In this document: positions 38,939-47,404 of the stretch, piece by piece
Position numbering within the stretch: the first letter of the stretch is position 1
Layout: the number at the start of each line of letters is the position of its first letter
Assembly (NCBI GenBank): GCA_947454955.1
Contig: CANGLW010000002.1
Coordinates: 1 to 64,000 of the forward strand
Direction: 5' to 3'
Origin: Comamonadaceae bacterium
Lineage (GTDB): Bacteria > Pseudomonadota > Gammaproteobacteria > Burkholderiales > Burkholderiaceae_C
Length of the DNA: 64,000 nucleotides
Notes under the pieces: generated by a model
The model's input: only the letters and a program-made list of their open reading frames with translations
What the model was told of the DNA's origin: nothing
Databases searched by the model: none
Translations under genes and position numbers: made by a program

Positions 38939-41257
38939 ATGATCAAGACCTCCACCGCGCGTGGCAGCCTCTTGGTGCTGTGGTTCGCGTTTTCTTTTGG
39001 GGTGATGTATTTCGCCCGCGACCTGCACCAGATCGTGGCGGGTTGGCCGTTGTCGTTTTGGTTGAACGCCCAGGGCACGCTCTTGGTGTTTTTGGCTGTG
39101 GTGGCGGTGTTTGCCTGGGTGGGCAACCGCAACGACACCGAAGCGACCGCACGGGTGGACCTGCGCCGCTTGCACCGCTTGTTCGGCACCTATGTGCTGT
39201 GCCTGCTTTTGTTTTTGGTTGCTCTTTATGTGGGCGAAAAAGCCGGCTTGTCACGCCAGTGGATCGGCGCTTTGTTTTTGCTGGCTTCGGTGTTGTTTTA
39301 TGCGGGGGTGGGCATTTATGGCCGCACCACCGACATGAACGAGTACTACGTGGCCGGCCGTCGCATTCCCGCGGTCTACAACGGCATGGCCACCGCCGCA
39401 GACTGGATGAGCGCGGCGTCTTTCATCAGCTTGGCCGGTGGCTTGTACGCGCAGGGTTTTTCAGGCACCGAGACACAAGCCGGGGGGCTGGCCTACATCG
39501 TGGGTTGGACCGGTGGTTTTTGTTTGCTGGCCCTGTTGGTGGCGCCGCAATTGCGCGGCATGAACATCTACACCGTGCCGGACTTTTTTCAGCTGCGGTA
39601 TGGCGGGCAGTGGCCGCGTCGCTTGGCCGCGCTGGCTGCTATTTTGTGTTCCTTCACCTATGTGGTGGCGCAAATTTACGGGGTGGGGCTGATCAGCTCG
39701 CGCCTGACTGGCGTGCAGTTTGAGATTGGTGTGTTGCTGGGGCTGGGCGGGGTGTTGGTGTGTTCGTTTTTGGGTGGCATGCGGGCCATCACCTGGACGC
39801 AGGTGGCGCAGTACGTGGTGATGATCCTGGCCTTTTTGATTCCTGCGTCGTGGCTGGCCTACAAGCAATTGGGCAACCCGCTGGCGCCTTGGGTGTACGG
39901 CCAGCAACTCGCACAGGTCACCCAGCTTGAGCAACGCATCATCAACTCGCCCTCTGAGCAGCAGGTGATTGAGGAATACGCGCGCCGCGCCAAAGACTAC
40001 GAACAAAAGCTGCAGAACGTTCAGCTGTCTTTGGACAGTGAACGCTTGTTGCTCAAAGAGCGCCTGCGCCTGCTCAACGAAGAGCGCGCCGATGCCGAAG
40101 CGGTGTTTGACGCACGACGGGCCATTGTCAATTTGCCCAAAGACCCTGAACAGGCCCGCAAGCTCTGGTCGCAGGCCATGCAAGACAACTTGCAGCGGGC
40201 CAAGCCTTTGGGGGGCATGCCGCCGCACGCCACACCGTTTGCCGGTGACCCGCAAGGCACGCCCGAGCAGCGTGAAGCCTTTGAGTTGTCGCGCCGCAAC
40301 TTCATGGCGCTGGTGTTTTGCTTGATGGTGGGCACCTTGGGGCTGCCGCATTTGCTGACCCGGTTTTTCACCACCAGCTCTCAGGCTGAAACACGCCGCT
40401 CGGTGGCGTGGTCGCTGTTTTTCATCGCCTTGCTCTACATCTCGGCTCCTGCGATTGCGGTGATGGTGAAGTTCGAAGTGATGAGCAGCCTGGTGGGTAA
40501 GAGCTTTGAAGACCTGGCGCCCTGGATGGTGCAGTGGGCCAAGGTCGATGGCTCGCTGTTGAGCCTGCAAGACGTTAATGGTGACCAGCGTCTGCAGTTC
40601 TCCGAGCTGCGTCTCGGCCCCGACCTCATCATGCTGGCCATGCCTGAAATTGGCGGCTTGCCCTATGTGATCTCTGGCCTGGTGGCCGCAGGGGGCTTGG
40701 CCGCGGCCCTGTCTACCGCTGATGGCTTGTTGCTCACCATTGGCAATGCCTTGGCCCACGACTTGTACTTCCGCGGGGCCACCGGCCATCCCAGGCCTGG
40801 GCAAAGTGAGCGTTCTTACGAGATGCGCCGGGTCATTGCCTCCAAGTTTGCGCTCTTGTTGGTGGCGCTGACCGCGGCTTATGTGGCGGCCCAAAAGCCG
40901 GCAGACATCCTTTACCTGGTCTCGGCCTCGTTCTCGCTGGCGGGGGCGGCCTTTGTGCCAGCCATGGTGCTGGGCATTTACTGGCAGCGCACCTCCGCAG
41001 CCGGGGCCTTGTGCGGCATGGTTGCCGGCATTGGGGTGACGCTGTACTACATGGCCATCAACGCCACCTGGTTGCGCGAAGCTTTCAAGCTAAGTGGCAC
41101 GGGCTTGTGGTGGGGCATCCAGCCTATTTCGGCCGGTGTGTTCGGTGTGGCGGTGGGCACAGTGGTCATGGTGGCGGTGAGTTTGCTCACCCGCGGGCGG
41201 GGCCTCATGTCCCTCAAAGCCCCGGTGGCCCAGGACAGCCCGGTCATCCACCTCTGA
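38939..41257 (+). CDS. Sodium:solute symporter with fused DUF4212-like domain
   Basis: 772 residues. The first 95 resemble DUF4212, normally a separate small subunit with two helices (LLVLWFAFSFGVMYFARDL and LLVFLAVVAVFAWVG). The rest is an SSS transporter of the VC_2705/ActP-like branch with NEYYVAGRRIPAVYNGMATA and SGLVAAGGLAAALSTADGLLL. A charged, probably coiled-coil insertion of about 135 residues (about 320-455) interrupts the membrane part. Placed 55 bases after ppsA, it may import acetate, lactate or pyruvate; substrate is inferred only. Confidence 0.88.
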   Translation: MIKTSTARGSLLVLWFAFSFGVMYFARDLHQIVAGWPLSFWLNAQGTLLVFLAVVAVFAWVGNRNDTEATARVDLRRLHRLFGTYVLCLLLFLVALYVGEKAGLSRQWIGALFLLASVLFYAGVGIYGRTTDMNEYYVAGRRIPAVYNGMATAADWMSAASFISLAGGLYAQGFSGTETQAGGLAYIVGWTGGFCLLALLVAPQLRGMNIYTVPDFFQLRYGGQWPRRLAALAAILCSFTYVVAQIYGVGLISSRLTGVQFEIGVLLGLGGVLVCSFLGGMRAITWTQVAQYVVMILAFLIPASWLAYKQLGNPLAPWVYGQQLAQVTQLEQRIINSPSEQQVIEEYARRAKDYEQKLQNVQLSLDSERLLLKERLRLLNEERADAEAVFDARRAIVNLPKDPEQARKLWSQAMQDNLQRAKPLGGMPPHATPFAGDPQGTPEQREAFELSRRNFMALVFCLMVGTLGLPHLLTRFFTTSSQAETRRSVAWSLFFIALLYISAPAIAVMVKFEVMSSLVGKSFEDLAPWMVQWAKVDGSLLSLQDVNGDQRLQFSELRLGPDLIMLAMPEIGGLPYVISGLVAAGGLAAALSTADGLLLTIGNALAHDLYFRGATGHPRPGQSERSYEMRRVIASKFALLLVALTAAYVAAQKPADILYLVSASFSLAGAAFVPAMVLGIYWQRTSAAGALCGMVAGIGVTLYYMAINATWLREAFKLSGTGLWWGIQPISAGVFGVAVGTVVMVAVSLLTRGRGLMSLKAPVAQDSPVIHL

Positions 41258-41275
41258 GCCGCTTAAAAAATAGGC

Positions 41276-41281
41276 TACAAT
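41276..41281 (+). promoter_or_regulatory. Possible -10 element of the rpsF operon
   Basis: TACAAT at 41276-41281 would start transcription near 41288, just ahead of the leader hairpin. The -35 region is poor, so confidence is low. Confidence 0.35.
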
Positions 41282-41295
41282 AGTCGGCTTACCTT

Positions 41296-41324
41296 GCCAC
41301 ACCCCGTCCGACGCCGGAGGTGGC
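41296..41324 (+). ncRNA. Candidate S6:S18 ribosomal-protein leader hairpin
   Basis: GCCAC (41296-41300) pairs with GTGGC (41320-41324), enclosing TCCG-ACGC-CGGA (41307-41318) with an asymmetric bulge ACCCCG. The known S6:S18 autoregulatory leader carries a bulged C-rich/CCG element before rpsF; this matches in place and style. Covariation is not available here. Confidence 0.5.
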
Positions 41325-41342
41325 TTATCTGCCCGAGAGGGC

Positions 41343-41351
41343 TTATCCACA
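41343..41351 (+). promoter_or_regulatory. DnaA box before rpsF
   Basis: TTATCCACA is an exact high-affinity DnaA box, located in the rpsF leader immediately before the AAGGAG ribosome site. A single exact 9-mer in 64 kb can be chance. Confidence 0.4.
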
Positions 41352-41361
41352 AGGAGTTTGA

Positions 41362-41727
41362 ATGCGTCACTATGAAATCATTTTGATGATCCACCCGGAT
41401 CAATCCGAGCAGGTGCCTGCCATGCTCGAGCGCTACAAAGGCATGATCACTGCCGGCGGTGGCAAGATCCACCGTGTTGAAGATTGGGGCCGTCGTCAGA
41501 TGACCTACATGATCAACAAGCTGGCCAAAGCGCACTACCTGTGCGTGAACATTGAAGCTGACAAAACTGTGATGGCTGAGCTTGAGCATGCGTTCAAGTT
41601 CAACGATGCTGTCTTGCGTCACCTGACCGTTCAGAAGAAGAAAGCTGAAACCACGCCTTCTTCCATGATGAAAACGGTCGAGCGCGAAGACGCCCGCAAA
41701 GCTCAGCAAGCCGAATACCAGGCCTGA
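41362..41727 (+). CDS. rpsF: 30S ribosomal protein S6
   Basis: 121 residues, [21 protein letters not shown], then the S6 signature [24 protein letters not shown] split over the middle (cited here in part) and a Lys/Glu-rich tail. First gene of rpsF-priB-rpsR-rplI. AAGGAG precedes the ATG. It binds S18 in the platform of the 30S subunit and, with S18, may control the leader hairpin upstream. Confidence 0.97.
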   Translation: MRHYEIILMIHPDQSEQVPAMLERYKGMITAGGGKIHRVEDWGRRQMTYMINKLAKAHYLCVNIEADKTVMAELEHAFKFNDAVLRHLTVQKKKAETTPSSMMKTVEREDARKAQQAEYQA

Positions 41728-41751
41728 TGGCATGACTTTGGCCTTCAAGGA

Positions 41752-42048
41752 TTGTCACCTACCCATAACCAACTGCGTATCACGGCTTGTATCGCTGAGG
41801 TCAAACCTCTGAGGTACACACCGGCGGGCTTACCGGCCTTGGACATCTTGCTAGAGCACAGCTCCAGCGTCGTTCAAGACCAACAAACCCGGCAAGTGCA
41901 AGCCAAGGTCAAAGCGGTCGCCATCGGCGCCCTGGCTGAAACCCTGGCAAGACAAGCGATCGGCAGTCAGTGGTTGTTTTCAGGGTTTGTGTCGAGTCCT
42001 CGCGGCCAGAGCCTTGTGTTTCACATTCAAGCATTCAGTCAAGATTAA
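41752..42048 (+). CDS. priB: Primosomal replication protein N (PriB)
   Basis: 98 residues of an OB-fold single-strand DNA-binding protein: NQLRITACIAEVKPLRYTPA, LPALDILLEHSS, and AIGALAETLARQ. It helps PriA/DnaT reload the helicase at stalled forks. The only possible start in this frame is TTG 41752, since a stop lies at 41725 and no ATG or GTG intervenes; AAGGA directly abuts it. The weak start suggests low translation compared with the flanking ribosomal genes. Confidence 0.88.
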   Translation: MSPTHNQLRITACIAEVKPLRYTPAGLPALDILLEHSSSVVQDQQTRQVQAKVKAVAIGALAETLARQAIGSQWLFSGFVSSPRGQSLVFHIQAFSQD

Positions 42049-42060
42049 AAGGAGTCCAAC

Positions 42061-42342
42061 ATGCCCGGACCTAAACGTTTCAACAAAGACAAGCGCCCCA
42101 AGCGCAACACCCAATCGCTGCTGTTCAAGCGCAAGCGCTTTTGCCGCTTCACCGTGACCGGTGTGGAAGAGATCGACTACAAAGACGTCGACACCCTGCG
42201 TGACTTCATCGCTGAAAACGGCAAGATCATCCCCGCACGCCTGACTGGCACCCGCGCGATCTACCAGCGTCAACTCAATACCGCTATCAAGCGCGCGCGT
42301 TTCCTCGCGCTGCTGCCTTACAGCGACCAGCACAAGATCTAA
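42061..42342 (+). CDS. rpsR: 30S ribosomal protein S18
   Basis: 93 residues with the S18 signature in the [20 protein letters not shown] and [20 protein letters not shown] segments. Located between priB and rplI with 12-base spacings and strong AAGGAG-type sites. Partner of S6 in the 30S platform. Confidence 0.97.
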   Translation: MPGPKRFNKDKRPKRNTQSLLFKRKRFCRFTVTGVEEIDYKDVDTLRDFIAENGKIIPARLTGTRAIYQRQLNTAIKRARFLALLPYSDQHKI

Positions 42343-42354
42343 GGAGTAACAACC

Positions 42355-42807
42355 ATGCAAATCATCCTGCTCGAAAAGGTTGTGAACCTGGGTAACCTGG
42401 GCGAGATCGTCAAGGTCAAAGACGGTTACGCACGTAACTTCCTCATCCCCTCCGGCCGTGCCCGCCGTGCCACCGAATCTGCCAAGGCAGAGTTCGAAGC
42501 CAAGCGTGCTGAACTGGAAAAAGCTGCTGCTGCCAAATTGGCTGAGTCCCAAGCTCTGGGCGAGAAGCTCGGTGGTACCGCCATCAAGCTGACCCAAAAA
42601 GCTGGCGTGGACGGCCGTTTGTTCGGCTCGGTGACCAACTTCGACATCGCTGAAGAACTGAACAAAAACGGTTACAAAGTGGTGAAGGCGCAAGTTCGCA
42701 TGCCCAACGGCCCCATCAAGGTCGTCGGTGACAGCACCGTGAGCGTGGCCCTGCACACCGACGTGGTGGTCGACATCACCGTGTCTGTGTACGGCGAAAC
42801 TGCTTAA
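42355..42807 (+). CDS. rplI: 50S ribosomal protein L9
   Basis: 150 residues: N-terminal globular domain ([33 protein letters not shown]), a connecting helix rich in Ala/Glu, and a C-terminal domain with [16 protein letters not shown]. Last gene of the S6 operon, followed by a clear terminator. Confidence 0.97.
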   Translation: MQIILLEKVVNLGNLGEIVKVKDGYARNFLIPSGRARRATESAKAEFEAKRAELEKAAAAKLAESQALGEKLGGTAIKLTQKAGVDGRLFGSVTNFDIAEELNKNGYKVVKAQVRMPNGPIKVVGDSTVSVALHTDVVVDITVSVYGETA

Positions 42808-42826
42808 TTGCAGCGCCTCCTGAAAG

Positions 42827-42854
42827 AACCGCCAGTTTGACTGGCGGTTTTTTT
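42827..42854 (+). terminator. Rho-independent terminator of the rpsF operon
   Basis: AACCGCCAG (42827-42835) and CTGGCGGTT (42841-42849) form a 9-bp stem with loop TTTGA, followed by a run of T. Confidence 0.92.
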
Positions 42855-42900
42855 ATGCCTGTTTGGGTTGCGTGACACAGGCTTGGCAGAAGCCCCAAAG

Positions 42901-42964
42901 TTATGCACAGCCCATGCACCGCTTGTGCTGAAAAAATCCACCACTTATACAGAGCTGTCCACAG
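42901..42964 (+). promoter_or_regulatory. DnaA-box-like cluster before dnaB
   Basis: TTATGCACA (42901-42909) matches the TTATNCACA DnaA consensus exactly. TTATACAGA (42945-42953) has one mismatch and CTGTCCACA (42956-42964) two. All have the same orientation, in the 217-base gap between rplI and dnaB. Confidence 0.45.
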
Positions 42965-43024
42965 CCTGTGCCTCGACGGAGCAGGGGCGGGGGCTTAACA
43001 TCCAGGGTTCTGATTGATAAAAAT

Positions 43025-44422
43025 ATGTCCGCTGTATTGAACGACTCTGAAGAGCCCGATCGCCAGATCGCGCAACTGCGAATTCCCCCGCATTCGATTG
43101 AAGCCGAGTCCAGCGTGCTGGGTGGTTTGTTGCTGGACAACAGCGCCTGGGACCGGGTGGGCGATTTGCTCAAGGACACCGACTTTTACCGCTACGAACA
43201 CCGCCTGGTGTTCGAGGCCATGGCCGCGCTGATCAACGCCAGCAAGCCAGCCGATGTGATCACCGTCTTTGAGCACCTTCAAAGCCTGGGCAAGGCCGAC
43301 GAGGTGGGGGGGCTGGCTTACCTCAACGCCCTGGCGCAGTACGTGCCTAGTGCCAGCAACATCCGCCGCTACGCCGAGATCGTGCGTGAGCGCGCCATCC
43401 TGCGCAAGCTGGTGACCGCCAGCGATGAGATCGCCACCAACGCCTTCAACCCCAAGGGTCGCCCGGTCGCGGCGATTCTGGACGAGTCGGAGCAGAAGAT
43501 TTTCAACATCGGCGAAGAAGGCTCGCGCATGAAGCGCGGCTTCCAAGCCATGGACACCCTGGTGGTGGACCTGCTCGACCGCGTGCAGGAGATGGCCGAC
43601 AACCCCAACGACATCACCGGCGTGCCCACAGGTTTCTACGACCTCGACCGCATGACCGCCGGCCTGCAAGCCGGTGACATGGTGGTGCTGGCCGCTCGCC
43701 CGTCGATGGGGAAGACCGCATTCGCGATCAACATCGCCGAGCACGTGGCGCTCAATGAAGGCTTGCCGGTGGCGGTGTTCTCGATGGAGATGGGCGCAGC
43801 CCAGTTGGCGGTGCGTATCGTGGGCTCGATTGGCCGCATTGACCAAGGTCATTTGCGGACCGGTAAGTTGACCGACGAAGAGTGGCCGCGCTTGACCGAA
43901 GCCATTGAGAAGCTGCGTAACATCTCGCTGCACATCGACGAGACCGCAGGCTTGACCGCCAGTGAGTTGCGGGCCAACGCGCGGCGCTTGGCGCGCCAGT
44001 GCGGCAAGCTCGGTTTGATTGTGGTGGACTACCTGCAGCTCATGAGTGGCTCGTCGGGCGACAACGAAAATCGTGCGACCGAGCTGGGTGAAATTTCACG
44101 GGGTTTGAAGATGTTGGCCAAAGAACTGGGTTGCCCAGTGATTGCGCTCTCGCAGCTCAACCGCAGTGTGGAGCAGCGGCCCGACAAACGCCCGATGATG
44201 AGTGACTTGCGCGAGTCCGGCGCCATCGAGCAAGACGCCGACATCATCATGTTCATCTACCGTGATGAGTACTACAACAAAGAAACCACCAAAGAGCCGG
44301 GCGTGGCAGAGATCATCATCGCCAAGCAACGTAACGGCCCGACGGGTACGGTCAAGTTGGCCTTCCAACGACACCTCACGCGCTTTGAAAACTTGGCGCG
44401 CGACAGCTACGGTGACTTCTAA
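43025..44422 (+). CDS. dnaB: Replicative DNA helicase DnaB
   Basis: 465 residues: N-terminal domain (PHSIEAESSVLGGLLLDN) and RecA-like helicase core with Walker A ARPSMGKTAFAINIA (about residue 224), VDYLQLMSG, ELGEISRGLKMLAKEL, and SDLRESGAIEQDADIIMFIYR. It unwinds DNA at the fork as a hexamer. ATG 43025 was chosen as the start matching known N-termini; an obvious ribosome site is lacking. No intein is present. Confidence 0.97.
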   Translation: MSAVLNDSEEPDRQIAQLRIPPHSIEAESSVLGGLLLDNSAWDRVGDLLKDTDFYRYEHRLVFEAMAALINASKPADVITVFEHLQSLGKADEVGGLAYLNALAQYVPSASNIRRYAEIVRERAILRKLVTASDEIATNAFNPKGRPVAAILDESEQKIFNIGEEGSRMKRGFQAMDTLVVDLLDRVQEMADNPNDITGVPTGFYDLDRMTAGLQAGDMVVLAARPSMGKTAFAINIAEHVALNEGLPVAVFSMEMGAAQLAVRIVGSIGRIDQGHLRTGKLTDEEWPRLTEAIEKLRNISLHIDETAGLTASELRANARRLARQCGKLGLIVVDYLQLMSGSSGDNENRATELGEISRGLKMLAKELGCPVIALSQLNRSVEQRPDKRPMMSDLRESGAIEQDADIIMFIYRDEYYNKETTKEPGVAEIIIAKQRNGPTGTVKLAFQRHLTRFENLARDSYGDF

Positions 44423-44425
44423 ATA

Positions 44426-44456
44426 AAAAGGGCCTGGTTCACACCAGGCCCTTTTT
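44426..44456. terminator. Bidirectional terminator between dnaB and phoH
   Basis: AAAAGGGCCTGG-TTCACA-CCAGGCCCTTTT: a strong GC stem flanked by A on the left and T on the right, so it can act for both convergent genes. Confidence 0.88.
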
Positions 44457-44471
44457 GCATCTAGCGCTCAC

Positions 44472-44488
44472 GCTCCTAAATCAGGAGC
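44472..44488. repeat. 17-nt palindromic repeat, copy 6 (intergenic)
   Basis: GCTCCTAAATCAGGAGC has perfect arms GCTCCT/AGGAGC and shares AAATCAGGAGC with copy 1. It lies between the dnaB terminator and the end of the phoH gene. Confidence 0.7.
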
Positions 44489-44506
44489 AAGCCATACCTC
44501 ACACAG

Positions 44507-46168
44507 TCACAGCACCTCACTGGCAAAGTCAGCCAAGCGTGAACGCTCGCCGCGTGCCAGGGTGATGTGGCCGCCGTGCGGCCAGCCCTTGAACTTGTCT
44601 ACCGCAAAGGTCAGACCCGAGGAGCCTTCGGTCAGGTAGGGGGTGTCGATCTGCGCGAGGTTGCCCATGCAGATGATCTTGGTGCCCGGACCCGCGCGTG
44701 TGATCAGCGTTTTCATTTGCTTGGGCGTGAGGTTTTGCGCCTCATCGATGATCACGTACTTGTTCAAGAAGGTGCGGCCGCGCATGAAGTTCATGCTCTT
44801 GATTTTGATGCGGCTGCGAATCAACTCGCTGGTGGCCGCGCGCCCCCATTCACCTGCACTGGTGTCGGTTTTGCTCAGTACCTCCAGGTTGTCGTCCAGG
44901 GCGCCCATCCACGGCCCCATTTTTTCTTCTTCAGTGCCAGGCAGAAAACCAATGTCTTCGCCCACGCTCACCGTGGCGCGGGTGACGATGATCTCGGTGT
45001 AACGGCGGTCGTCCAACACTTGCGTGAGGCCCGCAGCCAAGGCCATCAAGGTCTTGCCAGTGCCGGCGGTGCCGGTGAGCGTCACAAAGTCCACCTCGGG
45101 GTCCATGAGCAGGTTCATGGCGAAGTTTTGCTCGCGGTTACGGGTGGTCACGCCCCACACCGCGTTTTTGAGGTGGTTGAATTCGCGCAGGGTTTTGAGC
45201 ACCGCAGACTTGTCGCGAATCTCGGTCACCCGGGCGTACAGGCTGGGTTCGCCCGGCGCTTCAAAGTACACAAACTGGTTGATGTGCAGTTGCGGCACCA
45301 CCGGGCCAGTCACGCGGTAAAACGTGTGCTGACCTTGCTGCCAACTCTCCACGGTTTGGCCGTGGGTGGTCCAGAAGTCCTGGGGCAGGGCGAGGTGGCC
45401 GCCATACAGCAGGTCACCATCGTCCAGGGTTTTGTCGTTTTGGTAGTCGTCGGTGTGCAGGCTCAAAGCACGCGCCTTGACGCGCATGTTGATGTCTTTG
45501 GACACCAGCACCACCTCACGCGGGGCGAACTGCTTGCTCAAGGCGGCCACCACACCCAAGATTTGGTTGTCGGCCTTGCCCTGGGGCAGGCTGGTGGGCA
45601 GGGTGTAGTCCAGCGGCTGGGTTTGGAAGAACAGCTTGCCACCGGCCTCGCCGTGGCCGGTGCTGCCCAACTCCAGGCCCACGCTCATGTCGGCCCCGGT
45701 CACTGCGGCCAGTGCGTCCAGGGTGCGGCTGGTTTGGCGGGCATTGCGCGCCACCTCGGTCATGCCTTTTTTATGACCATCGAGCTCTTCAAGCACGATC
45801 ATGGGTAAAAAGATGTCGTGCTCTTCAAAGCGGAACAGGCACATCGGGTCGTGCATCAGCACATTGGTGTCGAGCACAAAAAGTTTGCGCTCGCCCACCG
45901 GCACTTTGCGCACCTTGCTGCGAGCCGGCGCTTTGGCTTTGGTAGGCGATGACCTGGTGGCGCTGGCGGCTGGGCTACTCGGCATACCCGGGGCGCGCAT
46001 CACCGTCACAGGGGTGGTGGCGACTTCCTCAGCGTCTGGGGTGATCACCGGATGAACGATGGCCAGTTCGGGTTTGCTGGGGCGTTTGGATTTGGCGTTG
46101 CTTTTTTTGTTGAAGGCGTCGGTGGAAAGGAGTGCGGCTCGTTGGGTCGGTGCTGGAGGTAAGGGCAT
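44507..46168 (-). CDS. PhoH family protein with N-terminal PIN domain
   Basis: 553 residues. After a basic, low-complexity first 85 residues comes a PIN nuclease domain (KLFVLDTNVLMHDPMCLF, MIVLEELDGHKKG), then a PhoH ATPase/helicase domain with Walker A TGTAGTGKTLMALAAG and Walker B KYVIIDEAQNLTPKQMK. This PIN-PhoH order is that of PhoH2/YlaK proteins, reported as RNA helicase-ribonucleases. Convergent with dnaB; divergent from nothing close, downstream of the bcp terminator. Confidence 0.92.
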   Translation of the reverse strand: MPLPPAPTQRAALLSTDAFNKKSNAKSKRPSKPELAIVHPVITPDAEEVATTPVTVMRAPGMPSSPAASATRSSPTKAKAPARSKVRKVPVGERKLFVLDTNVLMHDPMCLFRFEEHDIFLPMIVLEELDGHKKGMTEVARNARQTSRTLDALAAVTGADMSVGLELGSTGHGEAGGKLFFQTQPLDYTLPTSLPQGKADNQILGVVAALSKQFAPREVVLVSKDINMRVKARALSLHTDDYQNDKTLDDGDLLYGGHLALPQDFWTTHGQTVESWQQGQHTFYRVTGPVVPQLHINQFVYFEAPGEPSLYARVTEIRDKSAVLKTLREFNHLKNAVWGVTTRNREQNFAMNLLMDPEVDFVTLTGTAGTGKTLMALAAGLTQVLDDRRYTEIIVTRATVSVGEDIGFLPGTEEEKMGPWMGALDDNLEVLSKTDTSAGEWGRAATSELIRSRIKIKSMNFMRGRTFLNKYVIIDEAQNLTPKQMKTLITRAGPGTKIICMGNLAQIDTPYLTEGSSGLTFAVDKFKGWPHGGHITLARGERSRLADFASEVL

Positions 46169-46199
46169 AGATCAGGTCAAGTGGTGGGGCCGCAGAAAC

Positions 46200-46230
46200 G
46201 AAAAAGCCGCCTGGCAAGGCCGGGCGGCTT
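46200..46230 (-). terminator. Rho-independent terminator after bcp
   Basis: On the minus strand AAGCCGCC pairs with GGCGGCTT (46223-46230 with 46204-46211) and is followed by TTTTT. It separates bcp from the phoH gene. Confidence 0.8.
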
Positions 46231-46339
46231 GAACGGTTGGGTGAATGTTGTGACGGACAACATGAGCCCATTATGCATGAGCTGGATGACCTGAAAAGGG
46301 GGTGTGTTCCTACCAGGTCAAATCAGTTCAAGAAATGTG

Positions 46340-46816
46340 TCAGGCGGCTTTTTTCAGCAGCTTGACCGCTTTGAGCACCTCGTCCACATGGCCAGGGACT
46401 TTCAGGCCGCGCCACTCTTGCTTGAGCTGGCCGTCGGGACCGACCAAGAAGGTGCTGCGCTCAATGCCTTTGACTTTTTTGCCGTACATGATCTTGTTCT
46501 TGACCACGCCAAACATGTGGCACATTTTTTCTTCGGTGTCGGCGATCAGCTCAAAGGGCAGCTCGAGCTTGGTTTTGAAGTCGTCGTGCGACTTCATGTT
46601 GTCGCGCGAGACGCCAAACACCACCGCGCCGGCTTTCACGAAATCTTTGTAGCGGTCGCGAAACTGCATGGCTTCGGTGGTGCAACCCGGTGTGTTGTCC
46701 TTCGGGTAGAAGTACAAAATCATGGTTTGACCCAGGTGGGTGGTGTTGGAGACACTCACGCCGCCGGTGGCGTTGGCTTCGAATTCTGGGAGGGGTTTGT
46801 TGACAACGATAGCCAT
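46340..46816 (-). CDS. bcp: Thioredoxin-dependent peroxiredoxin (Bcp/PrxQ)
   Basis: 158 residues from ATG 46816. The peroxidatic cysteine is in KDNTPGCTTEAMQFRD, and VVFGVSRDNMKSHDDF and FLVGPDGQLKQEWRG are typical. The usual second PrxQ cysteine five residues later is replaced (C-T-T-E-A-M), suggesting a one-cysteine or distant-resolving mechanism. It reduces alkyl and hydrogen peroxides in the cytoplasm. A TTG two codons upstream is an alternative start. Confidence 0.92.
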   Translation of the reverse strand: MAIVVNKPLPEFEANATGGVSVSNTTHLGQTMILYFYPKDNTPGCTTEAMQFRDRYKDFVKAGAVVFGVSRDNMKSHDDFKTKLELPFELIADTEEKMCHMFGVVKNKIMYGKKVKGIERSTFLVGPDGQLKQEWRGLKVPGHVDEVLKAVKLLKKAA

Positions 46817-46969
46817 ATGCAATTAGTCTCTGGTCGCTTGGATCACACCAGCGTGTGTCCGCTTCATCTTCTGAATGGTTGAAAAACGCCGCGCACGGCA
46901 TATCCTTCCTCAACCCAGTATTTTAACCGTAAAACCCGGCATTCCCCCGAGTGGGCGGTACTTGTACGC

Positions 46970-47344
46970 TCAGTTGACCCCGATCAACAAAATCGCCAGC
47001 ACGTGGCGCCCCTCGCCAGCCAGGATGTTGAAGGTGCGGCAGGCCGCCGCGGTGTCCATGGTTTCCAGCCCTATGCCGTGACTGGCCAGGAGCGCGGCCC
47101 GCGCCGGGTGGGGAAAACGCAGTTTGGGGCCGCTGCCCAGCACCACCAGCTCAGGCTTGTGGGCTATCAGGGGGGCCAGGTGGCTGTCGCTCAGTTCGGC
47201 CCAAGAGGCGCAGTCAAAGTCAAAGCGCTCGCCGCGCGAGCCCACCACCACGCTGCGGAGAATTTTTTCGCCGTCCAGGCCCACCCAGTCCGGGCCGTAG
47301 CCGGTGATGGTGGGAACGTCAAATTTGTCGGGTTGGAGTTTCAT
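46970..47344 (-). CDS. Mth938-like domain protein (DUF498)
   Basis: 124 residues: ITGYGPDWVGLDGEKILRSV, CASWAELSDSHLAPLIAHKPELVVLGSGPKLR (here given in part by its key PELVVLGSG), then GIGLETMDTAAACRTFNILAGEGR. This is the Mth938/Xcc1710 fold; members are of unclear function, some linked to respiratory complex I assembly in eukaryotes. Divergent from alaA with a 60-base gap. Confidence 0.88.
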   Translation of the reverse strand: MKLQPDKFDVPTITGYGPDWVGLDGEKILRSVVVGSRGERFDFDCASWAELSDSHLAPLIAHKPELVVLGSGPKLRFPHPARAALLASHGIGLETMDTAAACRTFNILAGEGRHVLAILLIGVN

Positions 47345-47404
47345 GGGGGCTTAGAGAACCGTGGATAATTATAGGTTTCGCCTCAATATCCCCTCGGAGA
47401 GATT

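Noticed and set aside
39461-40894. 477-codon open frame opposite the SSS symporter gene
   Set aside because: It is fully antisense to a well-supported transporter, has no ribosome site or recognisable domain, and is a shadow of GC-rich third codon positions.
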